Positions 42,720 to 54,666 of a DNA stretch of 64,000 bases are shown here, piece by piece. The DNA comes from Dipteris shenzhenensis (lineage: Eukaryota; Polypodiophyta; Polypodiopsida; Gleicheniales). The position numbers and the translations under genes are program-made. Positions within the stretch are counted from its first letter, which is position 1. The number at the start of each line of letters is the position of its first letter. The notes beneath the pieces were generated by a model. It had not been told where the DNA came from and did no database searches. It worked only from the letters and a program-made list of their open reading frames with translations. Where the stretch lies: assembly GCA_047967505.1 (NCBI GenBank), contig CM106541.1. One strand, given 5' to 3'.

Positions 42720-45700
42720 AATAAAATTAACAAAGAAATTCATATATGATGAGATTGAAACAAGTTATGGTGCTTGAGATACAACTTTTAAAATTTGAAG
42801 ATCTACACATGTGACTACTAGATGAGGTTGAGGATGTTTGCAATGTAATGTATTTATTTAAATGTTTGAGAATCATTTATATTACATTTTGGGATTTATT
42901 TTCATTATTTAATTTTTTCCATCTTCATTACTAATACCTTTATCCAAAATGGCTTCCTAGTTAAATGGTTATGCTTAGGGTTCAATTCTCCATAACCTAC
43001 AGTCATTCAATCCTCCATAATCAATCCTCCATATGCTACAATCATTCAATGTTAGATAGTATAGATTTTCACATTTTTAACTTCAAAAGAATCAAGGTTT
43101 AGTGAGAATTGGCTTTATCCAAAATGGCTTTCTAGTGAGCTGGTTAATGCTTGGGATTCAGTTCTCCATAAGCTACATTTATTTAATGTTAGTTAGCACA
43201 TATTTTCACAGTTTTAACTTCATAAGAATCAAGATTTAGGGATAATTGGTTGGGATCATAAGATATTTCACAGAAAGAATACCCAACATTGATTGGGATC
43301 ATGAACATATGCTATGTCAAGCAAGGGAGCACATGCTCAACTTTGTTACAGTTACAAAGAAGAAAAAGTAAAGACCCTAAGACATTCCAACAAATTAGCA
43401 AAAGAACTCACTCCAAATTAAAGCAAGCACAAATCCAGATTTTACAACTAAACCCAAAGAAGTTTAGCCTTAAAATATTGCAATAGAAATATTTATTCTG
43501 CCTTTCTTCACTTTGTCTCTACCAAGTCATGAAAATTAGGGATACCTACATTTTCCCATTCACATCCACTTTGGTTCTATAGCATAGTGAGAAATTTCTT
43601 TAAATATGAGACAAACTAAATTAGAAATCCCACTCTAGTTTGTCATAAGTTAGGGTTTGTCCCATGAACCCTATAACATCTATGGATTGGTGAAATTTAC
43701 ATTGTTCTCATTGGATAAGTAGAAGGTGCTTTACAATAGATTTTTTGGGATTTTTGCTACATTTTGGAAAAAAGAAAAAAAGTGCATAGACTATAGTAGA
43801 AATAGAATGTACAATGAGGACAAATTAACATTCAGTTTCCCCTCTTAAATTGTTATTGGTTGTGAAACCATGCTAATGTGAAAGGAACTAGTGGAGATGT
43901 TAGCAATTGAGATTGTCCTTCTTCTTGTAGAGGAAGCATGAATGACATAGTAAAACTTTTCTCATGGAAGAAAATTGATGAACCTCACAAGTGTTCAAAT
44001 TGAAACATTTTCTATGTGGAGTTTTAACCATTGGTTGTTGTTGTCATCCTAGATCGAAAGTATACATTTGATTAAGAAGAATTGGTTAAATTAACCTTGA
44101 CTTGTACTTAAAATCTCTATGGGATTTCAAGATGAAACTACATCCATGAATGTTCCACTATGTGACCAAGGTAGTGTCATATGAGACTAATGTGAGTTGA
44201 TCACATATAAGGGTGTTAGCATAGAAGCAAAGTACACAATCTGGAGGATTGTTTATAAATCATAACTTGATGATAAAATTAAGATGGAAAACTAGTGTGT
44301 AGACTTAACAAGATTTTGATGTGTCTAGGGAGGCTTATTATTGATTGTAGCTACTTGATTGCTTTAGTGCATCGCATCTGATGCTAAAATAGCATATCTT
44401 GTTATATGTGCAAATCATTCTGAAATACCTAAGTTGAAATATTTTGACGTAGCAAGCCTTGTTACTACTTGAATTGGATGCATGTTATTAATACTTGAGT
44501 TGGATGCATCTTGAAGTGATGAACAAACACAACTATTGATGATGACATATATTGATCCACTGCATGCTTATCTCCAAGAAATGTTAGTGCATTGTTGCTT
44601 TGAGTCTAACTTTCTACAATATGTGATGAATGAATATTGGCATTGTGTAAACATGATGGCATATTGATCTCTATTAATAGAGTCATTGTTTTTTGTGTTC
44701 CAACATTATCTGAATAAAGTTGCACAAAATCTAAGATAGTGACCAAAGAAATATCTCCAAACTTGTTACTGACAGCTAAGGATGAAAATTTTTATTTGAT
44801 GCCCAACATTCATATTTAGATGATGGAAGATAATTTTCATTGAATTACAAATTGCAAATTGCATTTATCCCTTCTCCATAGATTGTATTGTCATTGAATT
44901 GCAAATTGCATTTATCCCTACTCCATAAATTTTATTGTCATAAATCATGTAAAATTACCATAACTTGAGAGAATTAGCATGATATGATGAGAACATGTGA
45001 TAAATGAATGAAGTATGCCATGATTGATAGACAATTTTGAACCATTTTGAAATAATGGATTGGCATAATTTTTGAAAGATTTGATATTTGCATTCTCACA
45101 TTCTAAATCCGACTGTGTTGCAATGCCACATATCTTGATGACTTCTACATGAGTGTATTGACTTGAATCGGATCCCTAGTAGAGTCTAATAGATGGTTGA
45201 AGAATAGAAGATGTCTACACATATGAAAATATTTGAAGATTACTGAACTTAGGTTAAACCATCTTGTAAGTTGTTGAAAAAGTATGATGGTATGTGAATG
45301 CCCTTTGCACTATGTTGAACACTATCTTTGGTTGGAGTTGATGATGGTGGATAAAATTCATATGTAGTAGCATCAACAAAGTAAAATAATACATATTCAC
45401 TTTGGCATGTGATGTCATAAGTGTCATACGTGTGCTCTTTGCATTATGTTAAACACTATCTTTGATTGAAGTTGATGATGGATAAAATTTTCAAATTCAT
45501 ATGTACTATCATCAATCAAGTAAAATGATGTGTAAGCACCTTGATATGTGATGCCATGAGTGTGTTCAATTGAAATAACCAACTTTGTTGCTTCAAAGTT
45601 AGATTCTTTGTTTGTGCATCTTCGAATAGAAATGATCGACTGAGGATGGCTTGTCCTCTTGTTTTTTCATTTTTGTGGGACAAATTTAAACCGCTCTGTG

Positions 45701-46310
45701 TTTGCTTCTTTCCATCTTAAAAGGGCAGAATTGCTGAGGTATTCGTCCATAGCAAATCACCCTACTAGACACCACATACAAGATCTTAGCTAAGGACTTG
45801 ATTTTGCATTTTTTCTCTTGTAGTAGACGTATACCAAAGAGCTCAAAGCAACCTCATGAAGAGAGCTCAAAACCGAAAGTAAAATGTGAAACCAGCCCCC
45901 TAAAGGAAAGGAGCAAGAAGGATTGAGATGGAGGGAGCTCAAAGCAAAAACTAAAATATGGAACCAACTCCCTGAAGGAAAGAAGCGAGGAGAGCCAATC
46001 CTCTCATCAAGAAGCTAAAAGACCTCCAAGCGACTATATGTAGCTAAAAAACCTCAATGTATGAGATGTATCTGTTCAATCATTAATAAAACCATTCTTT
46101 AGTTATTGACAGAGCTTTGCAACCATTTGAATAAAAGTTTCCCTTATACAAGCAAGCTGTTTTAGGATCGCAACTAGCACGGTGGTAGTATAGGATAAGT
46201 GGTCTCACAAGTTTTCTTTATATAAGCTGTTTCAGGATCGCAACCAGCATGGTGGTAGTACAGGAGAAGTAGTTAGCAGCACAGATGGTTGGTTGCATAT
46301 GATAAAGCCC
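42719..46310. other. AT-rich spacer, no recognised gene
   Basis: No long frames. It contains two short-range duplications: about 170 bp at 42942-43255 (blocks TATCCAAAATGGCTT, TTCTCCATAA) and about 140 bp at 45290-45560 (blocks AACACTATCTTTG, GTTGATGATGG). Otherwise I see nothing structured. Confidence 0.45.
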
Positions 46311-46400
46311 GGGTCCCCCTTTAGGAAAAAGGACCATATTGACATGCCATGTATGTCCAGTGGCATGTCAATATGGCCCTTGCCCCTAAAGGGGACCCCC
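46311..46400. other. Long imperfect inverted repeat (hairpin)
   Basis: The arms at about 46311-46349 and 46361-46400 pair over about 39 nt. The inner 16 bp (46334-46349 with 46361-46376) are perfect around an 11-nt loop, and the outer part has a few mismatches. Size and shape resemble a MITE-like foldback or a plant miRNA precursor. No coding frame uses it. Confidence 0.8.
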
Positions 46401-46486
46401 CAATGTATAGATCCCACATGAAAAAGAAACGCCCTTGTCCCTAAAGGGGACCCCCCAATGTATAGATCCCACATGAAAAAGAAACA
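46377..46486. repeat. 55-bp tandem duplication overlapping the hairpin arm
   Basis: Units start at 46377 and 46432 (CCCTTG, then CCCTAAAGGGGACC or similar). They differ at two positions. The first unit contains the outer right arm of the hairpin. Confidence 0.92.
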
Positions 46487-48720
46487 CCGTTGGCTTATCT
46501 CCACCTGTAACTTGCCCTTTTCAGATTCTTGATTTGCTGGTTTTTGTCCTCTTAGACAGTCCAGAAATTTAGGGGCACACCTTCATCTCCCTTCTGTTTC
46601 AGCAACCTCCTTGACCTGTACCTTGATTTCTTGATATACGGTTCTTTTTCCTCTTAATTTTCAGAATGGACAGTGGAGAAATTCACGGGCTCCATCACAT
46701 CTCATACATAATCCTTCCTTACTGAAATTCTGCAAAGGGTTTGAGATCAAGCTTCTGAGGTGAAGCTGCACTACTTTTCTGTCCTGATTTATTACCTCCT
46801 CCCTCAACAGTATTCAGTTTGTTACTCTGAAAATGCGGGTTTATTCTGCTGAAACCTGTCCCTCTTCTTTCTGAATTCTGATCTATTTCTTCCCGTATCA
46901 AACCTCCATCATTCCTGTTTTCTCACCTCTATTTTGCAATAGCAATCATTTTCTTCAGATCTTTTACTTCAAAATATGAGCGCCTCTCTAAATATTCTCC
47001 ACTTAAGTACTTTTTGGACTGCTCACTTTGTGTGACCGGGTTCAACAAACATATCTATCTCAAAGTCTGGTGACAATAACTGCTCTCTTATCTGTTTGTT
47101 GGATGTGTCCCAAGTCTTCACACCATACCTTGGGACTAAAGTGCTTGATACCATAAAGCAGCTGAACCCTCAAGTGTTAGTATAGCAAAATTCAGCTTAA
47201 CACTTCTGTCAGCTCCTCTCTTGCAAAATAAGTGTCCACTGTCCAAGCTCTATAGCCAACCCAAAAGTGTTTCGAGCTTATGATCGAGACATGTTTTTCC
47301 TAGGATGATTCATTATTAGGTGTACCTATTTTAGCTTTTTGGGGGGTATAATCTAGAGCGTTTGGACTTTATTCCAAGGGACCATAATACATCAAACAAA
47401 ACCATCACTTAAGGAATATTGAGAAGACCTCTTACCAAGATGATCCAGTTTCTCCCATATATAAAATCATGTAAATTGCTATTTGAGCATTAGAAATCCA
47501 TTTTAATGTACTTTAATCCAATATTACATTAGTTTGAGTGTATCCTCCGAGGCATAAACCCATGCCTCTTGTATATAGGTGACAAATATATGCCTTCTAA
47601 AATAAAGCATCCTTTTCTATTAATTAGACAATAAATACATGCAATATTATCTAAAATGATTCTAATGAGAAATTTCATATGAATGCTCTAATCCAAAGGA
47701 TTAAATAACAAAAAAAGGGAAAAAAGGGCAACACCAATAAGGAAAGGCTTCCCAAAATTTAAAGAATTAAAATTCTGCAGCATGATGCTGCATGGATGGT
47801 GTAATGGAGGATGGCTTTCTGAGCTTCGTCTTCTTTTTCAATTTGAATTCACTCACGAAATCAATCAGACCTTCATCACCTGCCTGCCTGCTGCTGGCGC
47901 TGCTGCACCTTCTTCTTCTTCTTGTTCTTCTTCTTCTTCTTCATCTTCATTCACGAAATCAATCAGCAGCTTCATCAGCTGCCTGCTTGATCTCCTCTTC
48001 TCCTCCTTCTTCTTCTTGTTCATTATCGACTCATTCTTTCACGCTCCTACTCTCTCTTTCCCGTGCCCCTCTCTGCATATGATATGATCTACATGTTTAG
48101 GACGTCTAGAATGATCATCACGATTCAATCAAGAATCAAAATCCAAAAGGCATCAACCTAAATCTCCTTCCATAAAGGTTTATCTTTATTGGAATAATGT
48201 TTCACCTTCTCTCCAGTTCCTCCTCATCAAAAACTGTGAATTCGTCCTCCTCTGTAAAATCCTCAACATCATAATCATCCTAAAACATTCGCTCAGTTCC
48301 TCTAAATCCTTCAGGGCTGTGCTGTCTTTTCTTTATAACAGGTCTTTGCTGAATTCTGCCCGACAGTTGGCCGAAATGCATCCTTCTCCTTTTCCAACTT
48401 CCCCAAGGCCTTCTCAAGGACAACCCTGCAAACTTGGACAACCCTGCGGATTGTAGATTAGCTCCATATATACTCGAGTTCACCCATGCACTATCTCCCA
48501 ACATCATGTCACCTGGAGGTAAATGGTTGTATATTATATGAAGTGTCAGTTGTGGCTACCCTCACTAAAGGTGCCACCACCATAGCAAGATGATGTAACC
48601 CATGGTGTATAAACCATGGAAAATGAAAGAGATCTCTGTAGTAATAATGACAACCAGTGGATTCGATGATGATATCCTGGCCAACATGTGAAGTTTGTTG
48701 GAGGTCAATGTCCCAACGAG
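46487..48720. other. Spacer with weak coding remnants
   Basis: Minus-strand frames at 46719-46901 and 48280-48507 have Gag-like composition (charged, Gln/Lys-rich) but no diagnostic motif. A CTT-rich tract is at 47905-47950, and the words CACGAAATCAATCAG repeat at 47850 and 47953. No gene is assigned. Confidence 0.35.
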
Positions 48721-50436
48721 GACAAGGGGGCATTAGATCGTGAGGGGGAGGGTCTTTTGGGGGTGGCTGTGTGGACTGCCAGATGTGCAGCAGCAACAAA
48801 GGACCAACCCTATGGGAGGCCTTATATATAGGCCTACCCAAGGGGGTCGGCCCAGACAGAGAAAAACTGACCAGCAGGTCGGCCTACTTCAGGGGGCAGC
48901 CAGCCCCTATATAAATACCTCCTACTTCCCCACACTTCTCAACCAATTTTGCTGAATCCTTCGCCTCAGGTAGCACGACAAGGGAGGAGAGTTGCAGTTC
49001 GCAGAGAGGACTCACTCAAGGTTTATCCCAGCCCTTGCTGGATGTTTTGTAGTTCTCACCATTGAGCCTGTTTTACCCAGTGATTGGTGAATGAATATAT
49101 TCTAGTTCTCTCTTTTCCCTTTGCTATTCTATGTGCTCTGTTTTCTGAGAGAGGTTAGCATCATTGTGATCCAATTCAACTCAAGTTTGCGCAAGAGTTC
49201 GGTCATTTTTTACAGCAAGAGTTATTTGTAGATTTGCCATGTGTTGTTGCAGCAAGATGCTGAACTCCACAACCCCTTCAGCCACTGCTCTTCCTTCCTC
49301 CTCCACTCATATTCCTTCTTCTTATATCCCTAACTTTGGAGAGTCCGGGAAACTAGATGGATGAAAAATCCCATCTGGAAAGTGAAGATCCGGAGTCATG
49401 TTGTGGCTCAGAAGTTGTGGAAGATCACAATAGAAACAGAGGCAAAGCCGGAGGACCAAGTTTGATGGCAAGGGGAGGATTCTTGTGCCTGTAGATGAGG
49501 CTGAACTCGAAGCATGGGACGATAAAGATGCCAAGCCCTTGCGTTGATTATAGGAACAACGGAAAATGCAGTTATTCCTCACATCCTGATGGCACATACG
49601 TCAGTAGAGGCGTGGGCCACTCTAAAGGATCTATATGAGACAGACAACACGTCTCGTATTCTGACTCTTCAACATCAGCTCTTCAACATGGACATGGATG
49701 AGGGATATTCTGTTCAATGAAAGTCAAAGTAGTGAGAGATCAACTTGCCTCAGTTGGTCAAAAGGTGGATTCAAGTCAGCTGACGCTTGTCATGCTACCC
49801 TTACGTTTGGAAAGCTTGGACCCTTATTGCTGCAAGAGAATGAACAGGAGAAGTTGTACAACAAAGAGGATGACAAAGCACTTCTAGCAAAAGACAAGGG
49901 AAGGGCAAGTCTAAAGACTCCAAAGGCAACAAGGGTGAAGACACAACCAAGATTAAGTGCTTTACGGTGAGAAACTCGGCCATTACACAAAGCACTGCCG
50001 AAGGAAGAAGGCACACTCAAAGCGGAAGAGGAAACCCAAGAGCAAGGAGGAGCCAAAGACAGATTCAGCAAAGGTCACTAAAATGAGCTCTTCTTACTCA
50101 TTGAACACTGATCTACTTATGCAGTGAGTGAGAGCAAGGAGGGCTGGTATGTAGACAGCGGGGCTTTGAAACACATGCCCAACAAAAGAGAGTGCTAGAT
50201 ACTCATCCCGAGTAAACGATGACGGTGAGGGACAGCCGGACATGCCCTATGAGGGGTATAGGCAGCATACCATTCATCACAACCTCAAGGGATGAAAAGG
50301 TAATTTCAGGTGTACTTTATGTGCCTAATCTTTGCAAAAATTTGTTCTCAATGAGTCAAATGGATAAGCACAAGATGTCGGGCCTGCTACTCCACAACCT
50401 GGACACACTGCTGCTCGACCTACAAATCTACTGACA
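48721..50436 (+). mobile_element. Ty1/Copia 5' part: leader, Gag, start of pre-integrase
   Basis: A TATA-like CTATATAAATA at about 48906 precedes a Gag start near 49256. Gag is broken but readable in pieces (EAWATLKDLYE-like, then a Lys-rich knuckle region). The protease region reads GWYVDSGALKHMP, keeping the Asp-Ser-Gly. Pre-integrase upstream sequence VLYVPNLCKNLFSMSQM is at about 50310. The element ends abruptly at 50436 where a Gypsy LTR starts. Multiple frameshifts; the LTR boundary is not determined. Confidence 0.75.
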
Positions 50437-51609
50437 TGTTGTCACGAGGACGTGAATTTATTGGAATCTTGATTTGCGACTACCGTAATTTGCGTGTTAC
50501 TGCCTTGGGCCTCTGGGGTACGTATGTCTGGCCATGAGTACGGGACTTGGGGAATTAAAATTCCTAGCGGACCCTTGGAAATTGTGAATGTGCAGGCCAA
50601 TTACTAGGCAATTAATTCCTAGGACCAGTGTGTACAACAGAGGGCAAAAGGTGGTGCAATCAACATTTACTATTTTTAGCACGAGACTCCAAAAACGGCA
50701 AAGGACAATGCAAGAGGCCAAATTCAAGCCAGAAGGAGAGAGAAAGTGAATCGCAATTTTGCCAAGAGAGTGTCTAGAGCAGGGTGACTTGTTTCTAGCT
50801 GGGTTTTTGGTCTTCTACTGCTGTCGGTGACCTCCAGGAGGCAGGACGACCGGTTTGCAGGCAGCTCCAAACAGGTCGCCCCACCTAGAAAAGGCCTCGA
50901 AATCAGCAACAACTGGCAGAAATCAGCAAAAAAAACAGTTCTCCCCACTTTTTGGTGCCCATTTGCAACCCGGGAAGCAGCAGGATGGGTTGCGTCTTCT
51001 CCTAAAGCTCGGAAATCAGTGAAATCAGCATGTAGAAAAGTTCACAGCCCTCCTAGAGCCCAGAAAACAGCAAAACCAGCCTGAAGAGAACTCGCTTGGT
51101 TGTGCAAGTGCAGTAAGCAGACAGACAGTTTATGCCTTTGGGTTCTGTTGCACACTTGGTCGGAAGGAGGAGTGTGTGATTGCCTAGTATTGGATCACAT
51201 TCACCATATAAAGTTGAGCAGGAATTGCAGGGTGTGCAGGATATTGGAAGTTTGTGGGCAGTGGTTTGCCTATGGAGCAGCTTTCATGAGACCTTGTAAT
51301 CAGCCTCTTGGCTTTACATGAATATTAAAGAAATACCGCAAGAGGCGCCAGAGTTTGGGGCGAACCAGTATCTTTGTTTCTGAGTAGGAGCCCTCTAGCT
51401 CCTGCAATTTGATCTATGGTGATTGCTAATTTGATTATTTACTGTATATGCTGTGGTTAAACTGGATCTTACCATCCTTTGATTAGTGAAGGCTGGTTTC
51501 ATGGTTCCATTGCCAAGATCCAGCTAACTTTTTCAAGAGGTGAGCCTATGGATGGCTTAGTGCAAGTCCAGCAGACTAGGCAAAGGATACAACATACAAT
51601 CCAGTAAAT

Positions 51610-52430
51610 ATGTCTCATAGGGAAAGATCTCTAACTCTCACAGAAGAGGACGACGAAGAGAGGATGGCACAAACCCCTATCGATGACCAGGGCGTGAGAG
51701 AGGATTCCTAGCATGTTGCTAAGCATCAGGTTAACAATATTGATCAGGAGGATGTGGATTTCTTCAAGGAACAGTTGCAGAGCTTTATGAGTGCTTTTTC
51801 TCAATTCACACAGAACACTCGTCTTCAGAAGATTCTGAATTCTGAAATGCAGCCAAAGAAAAGGAGGCCCGACGATACAGATTAGTTCGAAGTTATCAAG
51901 AGGCCGCTTGTGAATTTTCAGGATCAACCCTCGCAAAACCCCTATGGTTTGCAACAATCTAATGTTATTCTGAGGCCGAATCAAGGCAATAATTTTGAGT
52001 CCATAGTTTTCGGACAGCAAGGAGTTATTGCACCCCCTGTGCAACAGGATTATTTCGGTGGAGGATCAGTTTTTCAGGCTATGATCATCCCTCAAGCACA
52101 ATTTGCTGGTATGCCTGCAAGTCAGATGGTGGGGTTTCAGCCTACTATGCAACCCATGGGACAGAATTTAATGTATGCAAATGTTGGGGGAGCCCCAGGG
52201 ATGCAAACGGGTATGCCTAATGCAACGACAGGTAACATGGTTATGCCAAATATGCAAAATTTAGGAGATGGTCTGAATAATACAGCTTTGCCTCATGGTG
52301 TTGGTGCTAGAGATAGTGTGGGTGTTGTTGTTCCTTTTGCTCAGACACCTGCATATGATAATTTGGCATCGAAAGGGAAAGTAAAAGGATCAGCTTGTGA
52401 ATGGGCAAAGACACGAGCATTATGCACTTA
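51610..52430 (+). pseudogene. Gypsy Gag N-terminal region, Gln/Met/Asn-rich
   Basis: From 51610 the frame has an acidic start with two stops (about 51708 and 51882). It is then open for 173 codons of low-complexity Gln, Asn, Met, Gly and Pro. No zinc knuckle is reached before the sequence passes into integrase in another frame. Confidence 0.6.
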
Positions 52431-53547
52431 AGGATGGTTATATAATGATCCATGGCAAGATGTGTGTCACTAAGCAGTTGAGACAGAAGGTCATGAGTGA
52501 ATGTCATGATCCATCGTATGCAGGACATCGTGGTATTGATGCTACAGTTAAGGCAATGGAGCATTTCTTTTATTGGCCTACGCTGCGTCGTGATGTTGAA
52601 GAATATGTTTGTACATGCATGACCTGTCAGAAGGTGAAGTACGATCGTCAGAAAACTCCTAGATTTTTACATCCTTTGCTCATTCCAGATGGACCGTGGG
52701 AAAGCATAGCCATGGACTTCATTTTTTATTTGCCCAGGATTCCTACAAGTAATGATGGAATATGGACGATCATTGATCAATCAAGCAGGCACATTTCATT
52801 CCTATACGGAGGAAGATTGGGGCAAATCATATGGCAAAGTTATTTATGCATAATATTTTTAAGTATCATGGCATGCCTAAGTCTATCGTGAGTAATAGAG
52901 ACCCTCGCATGACCAGCTTGTTCTGGCAAGGACTTTTTGATAATATGGGCACTAGTCTCCAGTTCTCTTCTACTTTTCATCCGCACGCAAATGGACAATC
53001 AGAGGAGGCTAATTCCACTTTGTTAGATTTGCTGAAGTGTTATGTTTCGGAGCACCAGTCACAGTAGGGTAAGCTTTTACCATTGGTTGAGTATGCATAC
53101 AATAACACAGTGCATTCTTCTACAGGTAAAGCTCCATTCGAGACAGTGGAAGGCAGTCGTAAGATTCCACCCATCTTGCAGACAAAAGATAAAATCTTTG
53201 AGGCTGATAAGTATGTGGAAAGTATGGATGTAGCTTATCAGAAGGTCAAGCAAGTACTTCAGCGGTCATAGGAAAGCAAAAGAAGGCAACAGAAAAACAC
53301 CATCGTGAAGTTGATATTAAAGAAGGTGATTATGTCTTGCTGCGTTTTCAGAAGGCAAGGCTGAAAAGTACACGGGGTCGTACTCGGCTTTTTCCTAAGT
53401 TGAGTATGAGGTATTATGGGCCTTTTAAAGAAACTGAGAAGATTAATGATCAATTGCTTGATCATTGAAGGATTCATAATGCTTTCCCTGTGAGTCTTCT
53501 CAAGCCTTTTCAGGATGATGTGCCTAAGGATCTGCCTTGGGAGATCC
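52397..53547 (+). pseudogene. Gypsy integrase, broken
   Basis: Starts with HYALKDGYIMIHGK and the HHCC finger (YAGHRG, CMTCQKVKYDRQK). The core keeps AMDFIFYLP, the SNRDPRMTSLFW block and the HPHANGQSEEAN block, so the D-D-E positions are readable. A frameshift near 52790 and TAG, TAG, TGA stops (about 53066, 53269 and 53466) break it. Compared with the intact Gypsy copy it is clearly a different, older family. Confidence 0.85.
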
Positions 53548-53727
53548 TATTAAGCAACTAAGCAATTCCCACTTTACGGGGCAATCAAATGGCTTACAGG
53601 CCAGCCAAAAGGCCAGCTCTCTCAGCCAAACAAATGGCCTGCAAGTCCAGCTGGTCTGGCCGACCAGATCTGGCCGACCAGCTGGCAGGCCCACCGACCA
53701 ACTGGCAGGCCCAACCGACCAGCTGGC
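53548..53727 (+). repeat. 5' LTR of the non-coding element, left piece
   Basis: 180 bp matching 63239-63440 apart from small changes. It is GC-rich and contains repeated palindromic CCAGCTGG and GGCCGACCAG words. It is cut at 53727 by the Gypsy insertion. Confidence 0.93.
53723..53727. repeat. Target-site duplication (left)
   Basis: CTGGC, identical to 61541-61545. Removing one copy together with the insert restores the sequence seen in the intact LTR near 63426-63445. Confidence 0.95.
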
Positions 53728-54653
53728 TACAACCGGAACTGGATTTAAACTGTGAAGCCAAGCTCTAAAACTGAATTTAAAACTGTCCACAGCTCTCCCT
53801 TCTCCAAAACTCTCTCTCTCTCTGGACAAACACTAGGGCCCAGGACAAATTGTCGGGCTGGACCCCCCCGAAGGTCTTTATTACTTTTAGAAAAACTGTT
53901 ACAAAAGTTCAGCTTCAAGCTGTCTCGTAAGTCTCTCCCTCTCATACGTGAAAAGAAATCCTTCTTTACAAGGGCTTCAAACCCCATTCAAATTGGCAAC
54001 ATGCCACTTGTCTACAATCTAGACTAACTCTTATTACAAGCCACATAGGGCCATTCTGGAGTCTTCCAGGCTCTCGGTCACACGAACCGCTTCCTAGGTG
54101 CTTGTCAGGCTCCCATTTCGCTTAGGAAAAATAATCCTTCCAGTACCTGCAACAATTAATTAAAGCGCACCACCATGGTACCCATTAATTGTTAGCGCTT
54201 TGCATGCAAAATAACACACTGTGGACTAATCCTAGTCACGGTGGGCGTCCCCACTGAACACATGTGCACATCTAAACAAATATATATATAAATAAATATA
54301 TATATATATATTTTCTCTGGTTGACCGAGGTCAACACTCTTGATTATAATTAAAGAGCTTCGACCAAAGGTCGAGGCGCTTTAATTATAGCCAAGTCTCT
54401 CCAACCGGAGTTGGCACATCTTGGTTAACCGGGGTTAACCCTCTTGGCGCATGCCAAGTCTTGTTGACCAAAGTCAACATTCTCTGACCGTAGTCAGGTT
54501 TACTTGACTGGAGTCAAGTATCTTTGACCGTAGTCAATCCTTTGACCATTAAAATAACTCTTTGACCGTAATTAACACATATAACATTCTTTAATTAAGA
54601 TCAAATAAATGGTCAACTGTACTTTGACTTAGGATATTTACATTGTGGTGACA
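53728..54653 (-). repeat. 3' LTR of the chromodomain Gypsy
   Basis: 926 bp. It begins TGTCACCACAATG and ends CCGGTTGTA on the minus strand. It contains a run of short dyads at 54319-54537 and an AT tract at about 54280-54310. Confidence 0.96.
54319..54537. promoter_or_regulatory. Array of inverted TTGAC-type dyads in the LTR
   Basis: At least eight short inverted repeats in 219 bp: GTTGACC/GGTCAAC, TCGACC/GGTCGA, CCAAC/GTTGG, GGTTAACC palindromes, GTTGAC/GTCAAC, CTGAC/GTCAG, CTTGAC/GTCAAG and TTGAC/GTCAA, each with a 2-4-nt spacer. TTGAC is the W-box core bound by WRKY factors. The copy in the 5' LTR (61206-61424) would be the functional one. Confidence 0.6.
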
Positions 54654-54666
54654 TCCCCTCGGCTTC
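54654..54666 (-). promoter_or_regulatory. Polypurine tract
   Basis: GAAGCCGAGGGGA on the minus strand abuts the 3' LTR and touches the pol stop codon (54666-54668). Confidence 0.85.

Larger units (their letters stand above)
50437..53547 (+). mobile_element. Ty3/Gypsy element with internal deletion
   Basis: It starts with an LTR-like TGTTGTCACGAGG at 50437, then a Gag N-terminus (51610-52390). It then jumps straight to the integrase zinc finger and core (52400-53270), and ends with the integrase C-terminus (about 53490). Protease, RT and RNase H are missing. The 3' portion and 3' LTR are cut by a younger LTR element at 53548. The protein is related to the chromodomain Gypsy at 54-59 kb. Confidence 0.85.

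Noticed and set aside
47140-47170. Possible primer site (CTTGATACCATA) near 47145
   Set aside because: Only partly matches the tRNA-iMet site and no LTR or Gag could be tied to it.
53745-54027. 80- and 91-codon frames, repeated at 60632-60914
   Set aside because: They lie in the Gypsy LTRs and are identical only because the LTRs are.
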